DNA from: Actinobacteria bacterium UBA5182
Lineage (GTDB): Bacteria > Actinomycetota > UBA4738
Assembly (NCBI GenBank): GCA_002413185.1
Contig: DHWM01000133.1
Coordinates: 1 to 14,193 of the forward strand
Length of the DNA: 14,193 nucleotides
Direction of reading: 5' to 3'
Below, piece by piece: positions 6,038-14,193 of this stretch. The translations under genes and the position numbers were made by a program. Every line of letters starts with the position of its first letter. Positions within the stretch are counted from its first letter, which is position 1. The notes under the pieces were generated by a model, which worked only from the letters and a program-made list of their open reading frames with translations, searched no databases and was not told the origin of the DNA.

Positions 6038-6764
6038 ATGACCGAAGACACCGTGGATCTCCCCAAGGGCCTGTTCGGCTACCGGCGGGAGGTCATCGAG
6101 CAACTCGTGTCGGATCGCGACCTGATGCAACGCCAGGCCGAGGGACGGGTCCGGGCGATGGAGGCGAAGGTGGCCGATCTGGAGCGCGAGCTCGACGAGA
6201 CCCGGGACGAGCTGTCCATCAGGACCGAGCAGCTCAGCGAGCTCCAAAGCGAGGTTCGGGGGAGCCGAAGCGGCCCCGGACGAGACGCCGTCCCCAACCA
6301 GCTTCCTGCACGAAGAGCTGACGTCGATCCTGACCGCCGGGGAGCGGGCCGCCACCCGTATCGTGGAACGGGCCCAGGCCCACGCCGACGAGCGCCTCCG
6401 CGAGCTCGAAGCGGCTTCCGCCCGAGTGCGACGGGAGATCGCGGCCTACGAGAGGTGGCGCAAAGAGGCCGATCCCTCGCTCAGATCCGCCCAGGCCCGT
6501 ATCGAAGGGGTCCGCACCAGCATCGGGGACGTCCCCGACCGGGTGCGGGAAGCCCTGTCGCTGCTCGACCGAGCGGTGGCCGGCATGGACGGCGACCTCC
6601 GGATGTTGTTGGAGCTGCCTGGGCCACCTTTGGCGGTGCCGTCCGCCCCGAAGCTCGGGCAGCCCGACATCATCGAGCTGTCCGAGGACGCGCCGGTGGT
6701 CATTCGGGAGAAATCCTCGTCAGCTCGACCGGCCCCGGAAGGAACGGTCGCCCGGACCGGCTGA
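6038..6764 (+). CDS. DivIVA-like coiled-coil protein, interrupted by an apparent frameshift
   Basis: The first part (75 residues, 6038-6262) begins MTEDTVDLPKGLFGYRREVI, matching the N-terminal GYxxxxV pattern of DivIVA/Wag31-type polar-growth and division proteins, then runs into a heptad-rich coiled coil to LSELQSEVRG. From there the frame becomes an Arg/Pro/Gly-rich sequence unlike a coiled coil. The next frame (+1) carries the obvious continuation AEAAPDETPSP, then FLHEELTSILTAGERAATRI, and a long helical region to the stop at 6764. Removing one base from the G run at 6258-6262 joins them as one protein of about 241 residues. DivIVA relatives sense membrane curvature and organise pole or septum machinery; the role here is inferred. 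The gene ends 4 bp from the convergent MBL gene. A sequencing error seems most likely, but real inactivation or a programmed shift is possible. Confidence 0.7.
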
Positions 6765-6768
6765 TCCG

Positions 6769-7431
6769 TCACCAGCCCCGCGACCTCCACACCTCCACGT
6801 ACGGCCGTTCCCGACCGATGGTGGTGTCGAGGCCGTGGCCGGGGGAAACCCTGGTCTCGTCGGGGAGCTCGAACAGCCGATCGAGGCTTCGCATGATCTG
6901 ATCGAACGCTGCGCGCTCGCCACTGGTGTTCCCAGGACCCCCCGGGAACAGGGTGTCCCCGGTGAACAGGTGGCCGTTCACCAGATAGCTCAGGCTGCCG
7001 GGGGTGTGTCCCTGCGTGTGCATGACGGCGATGGTGGCCCGGCCCACCGGGACCGAATCCCCCTCGCCGAGATCTTCCGTGGCCACGGGCATCGGATCGT
7101 CGGGGTGAGCCAGCACCGGAACGCCCAATCGGTCCACCAGCTCTTGAAGAGCTCCCGTGTGGTCGAGGTGGTTGTGTGTCTGGATGATCGCCTTCACGTG
7201 TACCCCGGACACCGCCGCGATGATCTTGTCGGGCTCCGCCGCGCCGTCGATCAGGACCGCCTCCCCACCCGACTCGACGACGTAGACGTTGTTGTCGTAC
7301 TCGCCGACGGAGAGCTTCGCCACCCGGACCTCGCCCGCGGGTGGATAGCGATGGATCGGCCCATCTCGGGTGACGTATCCGAATTCCGCCGTTGCCGGTG
7401 GGTGGGGGGTCTCGTTCGTCTCCTCGCCCAC
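6769..7431 (-). CDS. MBL-fold metallo-hydrolase (glyoxalase II-like)
   Basis: This 220-residue protein holds all metal ligands of a dinuclear metallo-beta-lactamase-fold hydrolase: H86, H88, D90 and H91 in THNHLDHTG, H142 in GHTPGS, D159 in FTGDTLF, and H199 in SPGHG. The motif set and spacing resemble glyoxalase II and related thioester hydrolases. It lacks clear features of a lactamase or RNase, and the substrate is unknown. There is no signal peptide, so it is cytoplasmic. It starts with GTG; the purines GAGGAA just upstream overlap the TGA of the preceding cupin gene, and the gap is only 7 bp, so coupled translation is likely. It is the last gene of the minus-strand run and ends 4 bp from the convergent DivIVA-like gene, with no terminator visible. 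Confidence 0.92.
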   Translation of the reverse strand: MGEETNETPHPPATAEFGYVTRDGPIHRYPPAGEVRVAKLSVGEYDNNVYVVESGGEAVLIDGAAEPDKIIAAVSGVHVKAIIQTHNHLDHTGALQELVDRLGVPVLAHPDDPMPVATEDLGEGDSVPVGRATIAVMHTQGHTPGSLSYLVNGHLFTGDTLFPGGPGNTSGERAAFDQIMRSLDRLFELPDETRVSPGHGLDTTIGRERPYVEVWRSRGW

Positions 7432-7438
7432 CGGTTCC

Positions 7439-7957
7439 TCAGAAGTCGAGCTTGCAGTTCTCGCAGGAGAACGAACCTCCCGCGATCCGCTTGCTGTGGC
7501 CCCCGCACCGTGGGCATCGCCGGCACGTCCCGCCGAACGAACACCCGATGGGCTCGGTGGTGTCCCCGGCCTGGTCCCACGTCGTCGAGCCCTCGCTCGG
7601 CCTGGGCAGCTGGATGGAGAGCATGTGGAGCGAGTCCCCGCTCAGGAAGCCGTGGGGATGCGCGGCGCCCCGCCCCACGACGACACCCGCCGACAAGGGG
7701 ACGGGGTTGCCACCGAACAGCGCCTGCCCGGACCCCCTCAGCACCACCACCCACTCTTCGGAATCCGGGTGGGTGTGGGCGAAGGCGACCTGGTTCGGTC
7801 CAAATCCCTGGAGCGAGATGTAGTACCCGGCTCCCTGCGTGATCGGGACGCGGCGAAACCCGGACGGGCACGTCGCCAGGAGGTCGTCGGGAGAGCACCG
7901 GAAGACCCCGAGGTTGTTCAGGACCTCGTCGAGATCGCCCACGGTCCGCTCGATCAC
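7439..7957 (-). CDS. Cupin-domain protein with C-terminal zinc ribbon
   Basis: This 172-residue protein has two parts. Residues about 40-120 form a single cupin barrel. Motif 1 fits G53-x7-H61-T-H63-x4-E68-x6-G75, and motif 2 centres on PLSAG (87-91) with H100, so a metal site is likely. Residues about 139-172 form a compact zinc-binding tail with CPRC (148-151) and CENC (165-168), plus extra cysteines at 139 and 145. This arrangement recalls rubredoxin-like or zinc-ribbon modules. Cupins range from dioxygenases and isomerases to sensors, so no reaction is assigned. The start is GTG. It lies 9 bp after the threonine synthase-like gene and 7 bp before the MBL gene, so the three are probably one transcript. 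Confidence 0.85.
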   Translation of the reverse strand: MIERTVGDLDEVLNNLGVFRCSPDDLLATCPSGFRRVPITQGAGYYISLQGFGPNQVAFAHTHPDSEEWVVVLRGSGQALFGGNPVPLSAGVVVGRGAAHPHGFLSGDSLHMLSIQLPRPSEGSTTWDQAGDTTEPIGCSFGGTCRRCPRCGGHSKRIAGGSFSCENCKLDF

Positions 7958-7966
7958 GGCTGCATC

Positions 7967-9136
7967 CTAATCCGCACCCAGGGCGTCAGGATACTTCAGC
8001 GCCGAGCCCGTGTTGATCAGAACCACACGGTCCCGCGAGCTCAAGTCTCCTCGCTCCCGGAGGGCTTCGGCGGCGGCGAGGGTTGCCGCACCCTCCGGAC
8101 ACGCCCCGATCCCGGCCTGTCCGAACGAGCGGATCGACTCACGGATGTCGTCGTCCGTCACCGCCAGTGCCGTGCCCCCGGTCTCCCTGACCGCCCGGAG
8201 AACGAGGAAGTCGGCGAAGGCCTTGTGGACTCGAAGACCGTGGGCGATCGTCTGCCCGTCCCTCCAGGGTTCGGACTCTTCGCTCCCCTGTTCGAACGCT
8301 CGGATCAGGGGGGCGCACCCTGCGGACTGGGTGATGATGAGACGCGGAGCGTCGTTTTCGAGCCACCCCATCTGGCGGAGCTGTCGCATGGCCAGCCAGA
8401 TCCCGATGACACCCACCCCACCCCCGGCCGGATAGATGATCGCGTCGGGGGCCATCCATCCGAGTTGCTCGGCGATCTCCAGGCCGAGCGTCTTCTTTCC
8501 TTCCACCCGATAGGGCTCCTTCATCGTGGAGACGTCGAACCACCCCTCCTCTCGACATTGGCGGTCGATCACCCGACCAGCCTCGGAGATCAGCCCATCC
8601 ACCAGCGTCACGTCGGCCCCGAACAGCTCGCATTCCGCGCGGTTGGCCGATGGAGCAGCCGCAGGCATCGCCACATGGACGTCGAGGCCCGCGGCCGCCC
8701 CGTAGCAGGCCCACGCCCCGCCGGCGTTCCCGGCGGTAGGGAGCGCCACGTGTCGGATGCCGAGCTCCCGCGCCCTCGACACGCCGCACGCAGCGCCGCG
8801 AGCCTTGAACGTCCCGGTGGGGTTCAGTCCCTCGTCCTTGACCCACAGGTCCGGCAGGCCGATCCGTTCGCCCAGGGCCGGCATGGGGAGGAGCGGGGTG
8901 AAGCCCTCGCCCAGGCTGACCACGCTCCCCGCGTCCTCCACCGGAAGGAGCTCGCGGTACCGCCACATCGTGGGAACGCGAGCTGGAAGGTCGGCCTTCG
9001 GCACCGCACTCGCCACAGCGTCGAGGTCGTAGTCCCCGAGGAGCGGCCCGCCGCACGGACACAGCCCTTGAGGCACACGGTGATCGAGCGCCCGGCCGCA
9101 CCGCGCGCACGACAGGTACGCGACGAAGGAAGACAC
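7967..9136 (-). CDS. thrC: Threonine synthase-like PLP-dependent enzyme
   Basis: The 389-residue protein has the fold-type II PLP enzyme pattern of threonine synthase, which turns O-phosphohomoserine into threonine. An N-terminal zinc-ribbon-like segment has C10, C13, C26 and C28. SLGEGFTPL (74-82) follows, then the Schiff-base lysine K111 in NPTGTFKARGA, TAGNAGGAWA (134-143), the glycine-rich phosphate loop AGGGVG (237-242) and the C-terminal NTGSALKY (375-382). Length and motif order fit the bacterial class with a short N terminus. The homoserine pathway genes hom and thrB, often its neighbours, are absent here. A paralogue acting on another phospho- or sulfo-amino acid (for example cysteate synthase-like) is therefore possible. 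It starts at a GTG without a clear Shine-Dalgarno. Confidence 0.88.
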   Translation of the reverse strand: MSSFVAYLSCARCGRALDHRVPQGLCPCGGPLLGDYDLDAVASAVPKADLPARVPTMWRYRELLPVEDAGSVVSLGEGFTPLLPMPALGERIGLPDLWVKDEGLNPTGTFKARGAACGVSRARELGIRHVALPTAGNAGGAWACYGAAAGLDVHVAMPAAAPSANRAECELFGADVTLVDGLISEAGRVIDRQCREEGWFDVSTMKEPYRVEGKKTLGLEIAEQLGWMAPDAIIYPAGGGVGVIGIWLAMRQLRQMGWLENDAPRLIITQSAGCAPLIRAFEQGSEESEPWRDGQTIAHGLRVHKAFADFLVLRAVRETGGTALAVTDDDIRESIRSFGQAGIGACPEGAATLAAAEALRERGDLSSRDRVVLINTGSALKYPDALGAD

Positions 9137-9167
9137 GGCGCCGACCGTTACGGGAGCGTCGCGGCGG

Positions 9168-9437
9168 TCACAACAGCGCCGATTGGTCCCGGGGCGGCCG
9201 CCTGCGGGAAGGCAGCCACTGGTCTGCCTCCGCCGGATGCTCGACCAACGCCACCACCCTGCTCGCCATGAACCGTCCCGTTCGGACCGCCTGTCCGGAG
9301 CGGGTCACCTCGGATACCTCGACCACCCCGCGAGACGTCGACACCTCGACGCGGCGGCCGGCCTTCGTCGCCTCGATCTCGTAGGCTCGGACCCCGTCGC
9401 CCGCGTCCACCACGACCTCGACGCGATCACCCCGCAT
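9168..9437 (-). CDS. Small hypothetical protein (89 residues)
   Basis: I do not recognise a family. The protein has alternating hydrophobic and charged residues such as VEVVVDAGD, AYEIEATKAGRRVEVS, RGVVEVSEV and ASRVVALVEHP, suggesting a small beta-rich fold. The C terminus is basic and proline-rich. It has no cysteine, signal peptide or membrane segment. The frame fits neatly in the gap between the DUF255 gene (33 bp) and the threonine synthase-like gene (31 bp), starts with ATG, and has a plausible own promoter. These points argue that it is a real gene. It probably shares a transcript with the genes around it. Function unknown. Confidence 0.7.
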   Translation of the reverse strand: MRGDRVEVVVDAGDGVRAYEIEATKAGRRVEVSTSRGVVEVSEVTRSGQAVRTGRFMASRVVALVEHPAEADQWLPSRRRPPRDQSALL

Positions 9438-9444
9438 GGGGTGG

Positions 9445-9470
9445 ATCGTACTCTGGACGGTCCCGTATGG

Positions 9471-9474
<4 letters not shown>
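9445..9474 (-). promoter_or_regulatory. Candidate internal promoter before the small hypothetical gene
   Basis: On the minus strand CTGACC (9474-9469) and TACGAT (9450-9445) are spaced by 18 bp, each with four of six consensus matches. The -10 ends 7 nt before the ATG at 9437. Transcription would start at or next to the ATG, giving a leaderless mRNA, and no Shine-Dalgarno is present. The -35 overlaps the stop codon of the DUF255 gene. Confidence 0.4.
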
Positions 9475-11567
<2,093 letters not shown>

Positions 11568-11654
11568 CCGCTCCAGTCTGGCCGGTCGTGGCTTGGGCCA
11601 CCACCGGAGAACCGGTCTGATTCGACGACGCCGAAATGCGGAAGAACGGTCCCC
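11568..11654. promoter_or_regulatory. Divergent promoter region with a short inverted repeat
   Basis: These 87 bp separate the DUF255 gene (minus) and the PLD gene (plus), so both promoters should lie here or in the gene starts. ACCGG at 11603-11607 and CCGGT at 11612-11616, split by 4 bp, form a small inverted repeat that could be an operator. I cannot place -35 and -10 elements with confidence. Confidence 0.3.
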
Positions 11655-13286
11655 GTGGGCGCACAGCAGAACGAGGAGGGACAGGGGGACGAAACCCCCG
11701 GGCGGTGGTTCCTGAGCGTGGGGGAGCGGGGCAATCCTGCCACGCGGATCGACCGACGGCGCGGCGACGGCCTCGCCTGGACCGAGGGGAACTTCGTCGA
11801 AGCCCTGGTGCACGGCGCCACCTACTTCCGGGCCCTGCACCAGGCGTTGTCCGCGGTCGGCCGGGGCGACGTGGTCTGCTTCACCGACTGGCGGGGCGAC
11901 GCCGATGAGCGACTGGACGGCCCCGGGACCGAGCTCGGCGCTGTGCTTGCGGGCCTGGCCAGGAAGGGCGTCCTGGTCCGGGGGCTGGTGTGGCGATCCC
12001 ACCCGGATCAGGAGAAGTTCAGCGAGCAGGAGAACCTCCACCTGGGCAAGCTGGTGAACGAAGCTGGAGGACAGATCCTGCTGGACGAGCGGGTCCGGCG
12101 GATGGGCTGCCACCATCAGAAGCTCGTCCTGATCAGGCGTCCCGGTCACGAAGACGACGACGTGGCCTTCGTCGGCGGCATCGACCTGTGCCACGGCCGT
12201 GGCGACACCGAGGATCACCGCGGTGACCCTCAGGCCTTGGACATCGGCGAGCAGTACGGGAGGACGCCGGGCTGGCACGACGTTCAGCTCACCGTGCGTG
12301 GTCCCGCGCTTGGCGACCTGGCGGAGACCTTTCGGGAGCGATGGGAGGACCCGACGCCACTGGAGCGCCGCTCGCCGGGAGCCCGGCGGGCCCGATCTGC
12401 CGACGAGCCTCATCGTCCCGAGCCGCTCCCGGAACTGCCGCAGGATTTCCGGAGCGCCGGAAGCGCCGCCGTTCAGATCCTTCGAACCTATCCCCAGAAG
12501 AGGCCGCCCTTCCCCTTCGCGCCTTCCGGCGAACGGAGCGTGGCCCGCTCGTACGCCAAGGTGCTCCGGCGGGCCCGGGCGCTCATCTACATCGAGGACC
12601 AGTACCTGTGGTCCGAGGAGGTCGCCGACCTCTTCGCCGCGGCTCTCCGCCGCGCTCCAGATCTTCGCCTGATCGCCGTGGTCCCACGGTTCCCCGACCG
12701 CGACGGGCCGGTGTCCGGACCGCCCAACCGGATCGGCCAGGAGCTGGCGATGGAGCGGGTTCGGCAGGCCGGCCACGATCGCGTGGGGGTGTACGACCTG
12801 GAGAACGAGGAGGGCAGGCCCATCTACGTCCATGCCAAGGTCTGCGTGGTGGACGACACGTGGGCGGCCGTCGGCTCGGACAACCTCAACCGGCGGTCCT
12901 GGACGCACGACTCCGAGCTCTCGTGCGCGGTGATCGACGGCCGGCGCGACGAACGCGCCCCCGCGGACCCCGGAGGCCTCGGGGACGGCGCGCGAGTCTT
13001 CGCCCGCGACCTCCGCCTCCGGCTGTGGCGCGAGCATCTCGGCCCGTCGACAGCCGAGGACGAGATGCTCGACGCCCGCGGTGGATTCGAAGCGTGGCGC
13101 CGGACGGCCGCGGCGCTGGAGAGCTGGCACGAAGGAGGGCGACGAGGACCTCGCCCGGAGGGACGGGTGCGGCCCCATCGCCCCGCACCGGTCCGGTGGG
13201 CGTCGTGGTGGGCCTGGCCTGCCTACCGCTTCCTGATCGACCCCGACGGTCGACCCGCCGAGCTCAAGCGCTCCGGGCGATTCTGA
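11655..13286 (+). CDS. Phospholipase D-family protein (two HKD motifs)
   Basis: From the GTG at 11655 the protein has 543 residues and two HKD catalytic motifs. The first is H154-Q-K156 in CHHQKLVLI, followed by an acidic stretch (D167-D169) and VAFVGGIDL. The second is H393-A-K395 in VHAKVCVVD with D400 and GSDNLNRRSW (407-416). Together they form the single active site of the phospholipase D superfamily, which hydrolyses or transfers phosphodiester head groups. The N terminus WFLSVGERGNPATR and LVHGATYF resemble other actinobacterial PLD-like proteins. There is no signal peptide or clear membrane segment, so an intracellular role is likely; substrate unknown. Other in-frame starts exist: the frame is open far upstream antisense to DUF255, and GTG 11718 would cut into conserved sequence. 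The gene ends 35 bp from the convergent VOC gene. Confidence 0.88.
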   Translation: MGAQQNEEGQGDETPGRWFLSVGERGNPATRIDRRRGDGLAWTEGNFVEALVHGATYFRALHQALSAVGRGDVVCFTDWRGDADERLDGPGTELGAVLAGLARKGVLVRGLVWRSHPDQEKFSEQENLHLGKLVNEAGGQILLDERVRRMGCHHQKLVLIRRPGHEDDDVAFVGGIDLCHGRGDTEDHRGDPQALDIGEQYGRTPGWHDVQLTVRGPALGDLAETFRERWEDPTPLERRSPGARRARSADEPHRPEPLPELPQDFRSAGSAAVQILRTYPQKRPPFPFAPSGERSVARSYAKVLRRARALIYIEDQYLWSEEVADLFAAALRRAPDLRLIAVVPRFPDRDGPVSGPPNRIGQELAMERVRQAGHDRVGVYDLENEEGRPIYVHAKVCVVDDTWAAVGSDNLNRRSWTHDSELSCAVIDGRRDERAPADPGGLGDGARVFARDLRLRLWREHLGPSTAEDEMLDARGGFEAWRRTAAALESWHEGGRRGPRPEGRVRPHRPAPVRWASWWAWPAYRFLIDPDGRPAELKRSGRF

Positions 13287-13321
13287 AACGCGCCGGATTC
13301 CCCGCGATCCTTCGACAGCGG

Positions 13322-13705
13322 CTACGCCCCTGGCAGCTGGACGATCCCCAGGATGTTCCCTTCGCTATCCTTGAACCACGCGGCCCGGACCGGCCCGGTG
13401 TCGGCGATCCCGTTCACGGTCTTCAACCCCGGGAAGTCGTACTCCTCGAACACCACCCCGCGCTCCCTGAGCTCGGCGACGGCCGATTCGATGTCGTCAA
13501 CAGCCCACCCCGCGAGGGTGTGCTGCCCCGTGCCCGCGCCGGGGGTCGGGTACAGCAGGAGCCGGGTACCTCCCGCGCAGTCGTAGAAGATGCCGCCGGG
13601 TGATCGGTCTCCCCCAGTGAACCCGAGCTTCTCTTCGTAGAAGGCCTTGGCCCGTTCGAGATCGGCGGCCGGGATGGTCGAATGGAGCGGTCGATCCTGC
13701 AGCAA
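13322..13705 (-). CDS. VOC/glyoxalase-fold protein
   Basis: This 127-residue protein has one vicinal oxygen chelate domain made of two beta-alpha-beta-beta-beta halves. LHSTIPAADLERAKAFYEEK (7-26), then LGF, is the classic N-terminal half. H62, in QHTLAGWAVDDIE, opens the second half, and FKDSEGNILGIVQ (111-123) is the typical C-terminal strand with E115. H8, H62 and E115 are the likely metal ligands. The family covers glyoxalases, dioxygenases and resistance proteins, so no substrate is given. An in-frame GTG at 13714 is the first start codon, but it is part of the full Shine-Dalgarno AAGGAGGTGA. The TTG at 13705, 8 nt after AAGGAGG, is therefore the better start. It is cytoplasmic and monocistronic. 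Confidence 0.88.
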   Translation of the reverse strand: MLQDRPLHSTIPAADLERAKAFYEEKLGFTGGDRSPGGIFYDCAGGTRLLLYPTPGAGTGQHTLAGWAVDDIESAVAELRERGVVFEEYDFPGLKTVNGIADTGPVRAAWFKDSEGNILGIVQLPGA

Positions 13706-13710
13706 CTGCC

Positions 13711-13720
13711 TCACCTCCTT
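13711..13720 (-). promoter_or_regulatory. Full-length Shine-Dalgarno that decides the VOC gene start
   Basis: The minus strand reads AAGGAGGTGA, ten bases complementary to the 3' end of 16S rRNA. It contains the apparent GTG start at 13714, which therefore cannot use it. The TTG at 13705 sits at the right distance. Confidence 0.75.
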
Positions 13721-13873
13721 CGGCGCTCGCGGAACGCGGCGCCCTCGAAAGCACTACCGCCCTTCAGCGTAGGAGGTCCGATGGCCGTTCGGCCTACCAA
13801 CTTCCCCCGAAAGGATGTCGACAAGCATCACCCATACAAGCAACAATCGCATCCCCTGAATGGAGCAGGCAAA

Positions 13874-14193
13874 ATGTGGGACAGCAGGTATCGCCGTGCG
13901 GTCGCTCGGATGCTGGCGGCAGCGTCGGCGATTCTTGCCGTTGCCGTGCCTGCGGGTCAGGCCCACGCCGCGTATCCCGGCAGGAACGACAGCATCGCCT
14001 TCGTGTCCGACCAGACGGGCTACGACCAGATCTTCGCCATCGGCAGCGACGGACAGGGCCTGACGGACCTGAGTAACGATCCGTCGGCGATGTACTTCAG
14101 CCCGGCGTGGTCGCCCGACGGGGCGAAGCTCGCCTTCGTGGTCAGCCGCGACGGCAACAACGACATCTACGTGATGAACGCCGACGGGACGGG
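13874..14193 (+). CDS. Secreted TolB/PD40-type beta-propeller protein, 3' truncated by the window
   Basis: The gene runs off the window end, leaving 106 codons. Residues 1-33 form an export signal: MWDSRYRRAVARMLAAASAI, then a hydrophobic stretch, with probable cleavage after AHA (32). The mature part opens with NDSIAFVSDQTGYDQIFAIG and continues with YFSPAWSPDGAKLAFVVSRD and NNDIYVMNADGT. These WSPDG and IYVMNADGT repeats are the signature of WD40-like PD40 repeats found in TolB and related periplasmic or secreted beta-propellers. Many are ligand-binding or peptidase-associated modules; with the rest missing, no function can be given. The ATG at 13874 follows GGAGCAGG at a usable distance. 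It is the second exported beta-propeller in the window. Confidence 0.8.
   Translation, partial: MWDSRYRRAVARMLAAASAILAVAVPAGQAHAAYPGRNDSIAFVSDQTGYDQIFAIGSDGQGLTDLSNDPSAMYFSPAWSPDGAKLAFVVSRDGNNDIYVMNADGT

Noticed and set aside
5894..6355. N-terminal extension of the P450 to 564 residues
   Set aside because: P450s of this class start close to the HSDPYPAYAQLR region. The extension overlaps the divergent DivIVA-like gene.
7370..9271. 633-codon open frame on the plus strand
   Set aside because: It is antisense to the threonine synthase-like, cupin and MBL genes, which carry complete catalytic motifs.
11568..13178. Extension of the DUF255 frame to a 1235-residue protein
   Set aside because: The extra N-terminal part is wholly antisense to the PLD gene, whose two HKD motifs are clear. 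It has no family features, and the conserved DUF255 start lies at 11567. Long open antisense frames are expected at this G+C.

Overview
The window is a high-G+C (roughly two thirds G+C by eye), gene-dense bacterial chromosome segment. The codon use, GTG/TTG starts, promoters placed very close to start codons and a gene set of CsbD-like protein, nitrobindin, cytochrome P450, DivIVA-like protein and YyaL/DUF255 protein suggest an actinobacterium, possibly a deep-branching or uncultured one. That placement is an inference. I see no integrase, transposase, phage gene, CRISPR array or rRNA, so this reads as ordinary chromosome.

Layout. (1) 1-170: tRNA-Arg(ACG) and tRNA-Ser(GCU) on the minus strand, 4 bp apart. 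(2) 274-1092 plus: a CsbD-like stress protein followed by a hairpin, then a nitrobindin-type heme protein. (3) 1016-2532 minus: a fumarylacetoacetate hydrolase family enzyme whose stop overlaps the start of a DinB-family gene; the DinB gene then overlaps the nitrobindin 3' end tail to tail by 77 bp. (4) 2533-2999: a 467-bp intergenic stretch with several strong inverted repeats and a convincing Rho-independent terminator for the next gene. (5) 3000-5893 minus: a secreted Asp-box (sialidase-like) beta-propeller protein and a cytochrome P450. (6) 6038-6764 plus: a DivIVA-like coiled-coil gene broken by an apparent one-base frameshift at a run of five Gs. (7) 6769-11567 minus: five tightly packed genes, in transcription order a YyaL/DUF255 thioredoxin-fold protein, a small unknown protein, a threonine synthase-like PLP enzyme, a cupin with a C-terminal zinc ribbon, and a metallo-beta-lactamase-fold hydrolase. 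(8) 11655-13286 plus: a phospholipase D-family protein divergent from the DUF255 gene. (9) 13322-13705 minus: a small VOC/glyoxalase-fold protein. (10) 13874 to the window end: the start of a secreted TolB/PD40 beta-propeller protein.

How they fit together. The FAH-family/DinB pair and the threonine synthase/cupin/MBL run have overlapping or 7-9 bp junctions, so co-transcription and translational coupling are likely. No complete named pathway can be read from the window. I found no strong candidate for a wholly new system. The observations most worth follow-up are the frameshifted DivIVA-like gene, the structured intergenic region upstream of the FAH-family gene, and the cupin-zinc ribbon protein in its threonine synthase-like neighbourhood.
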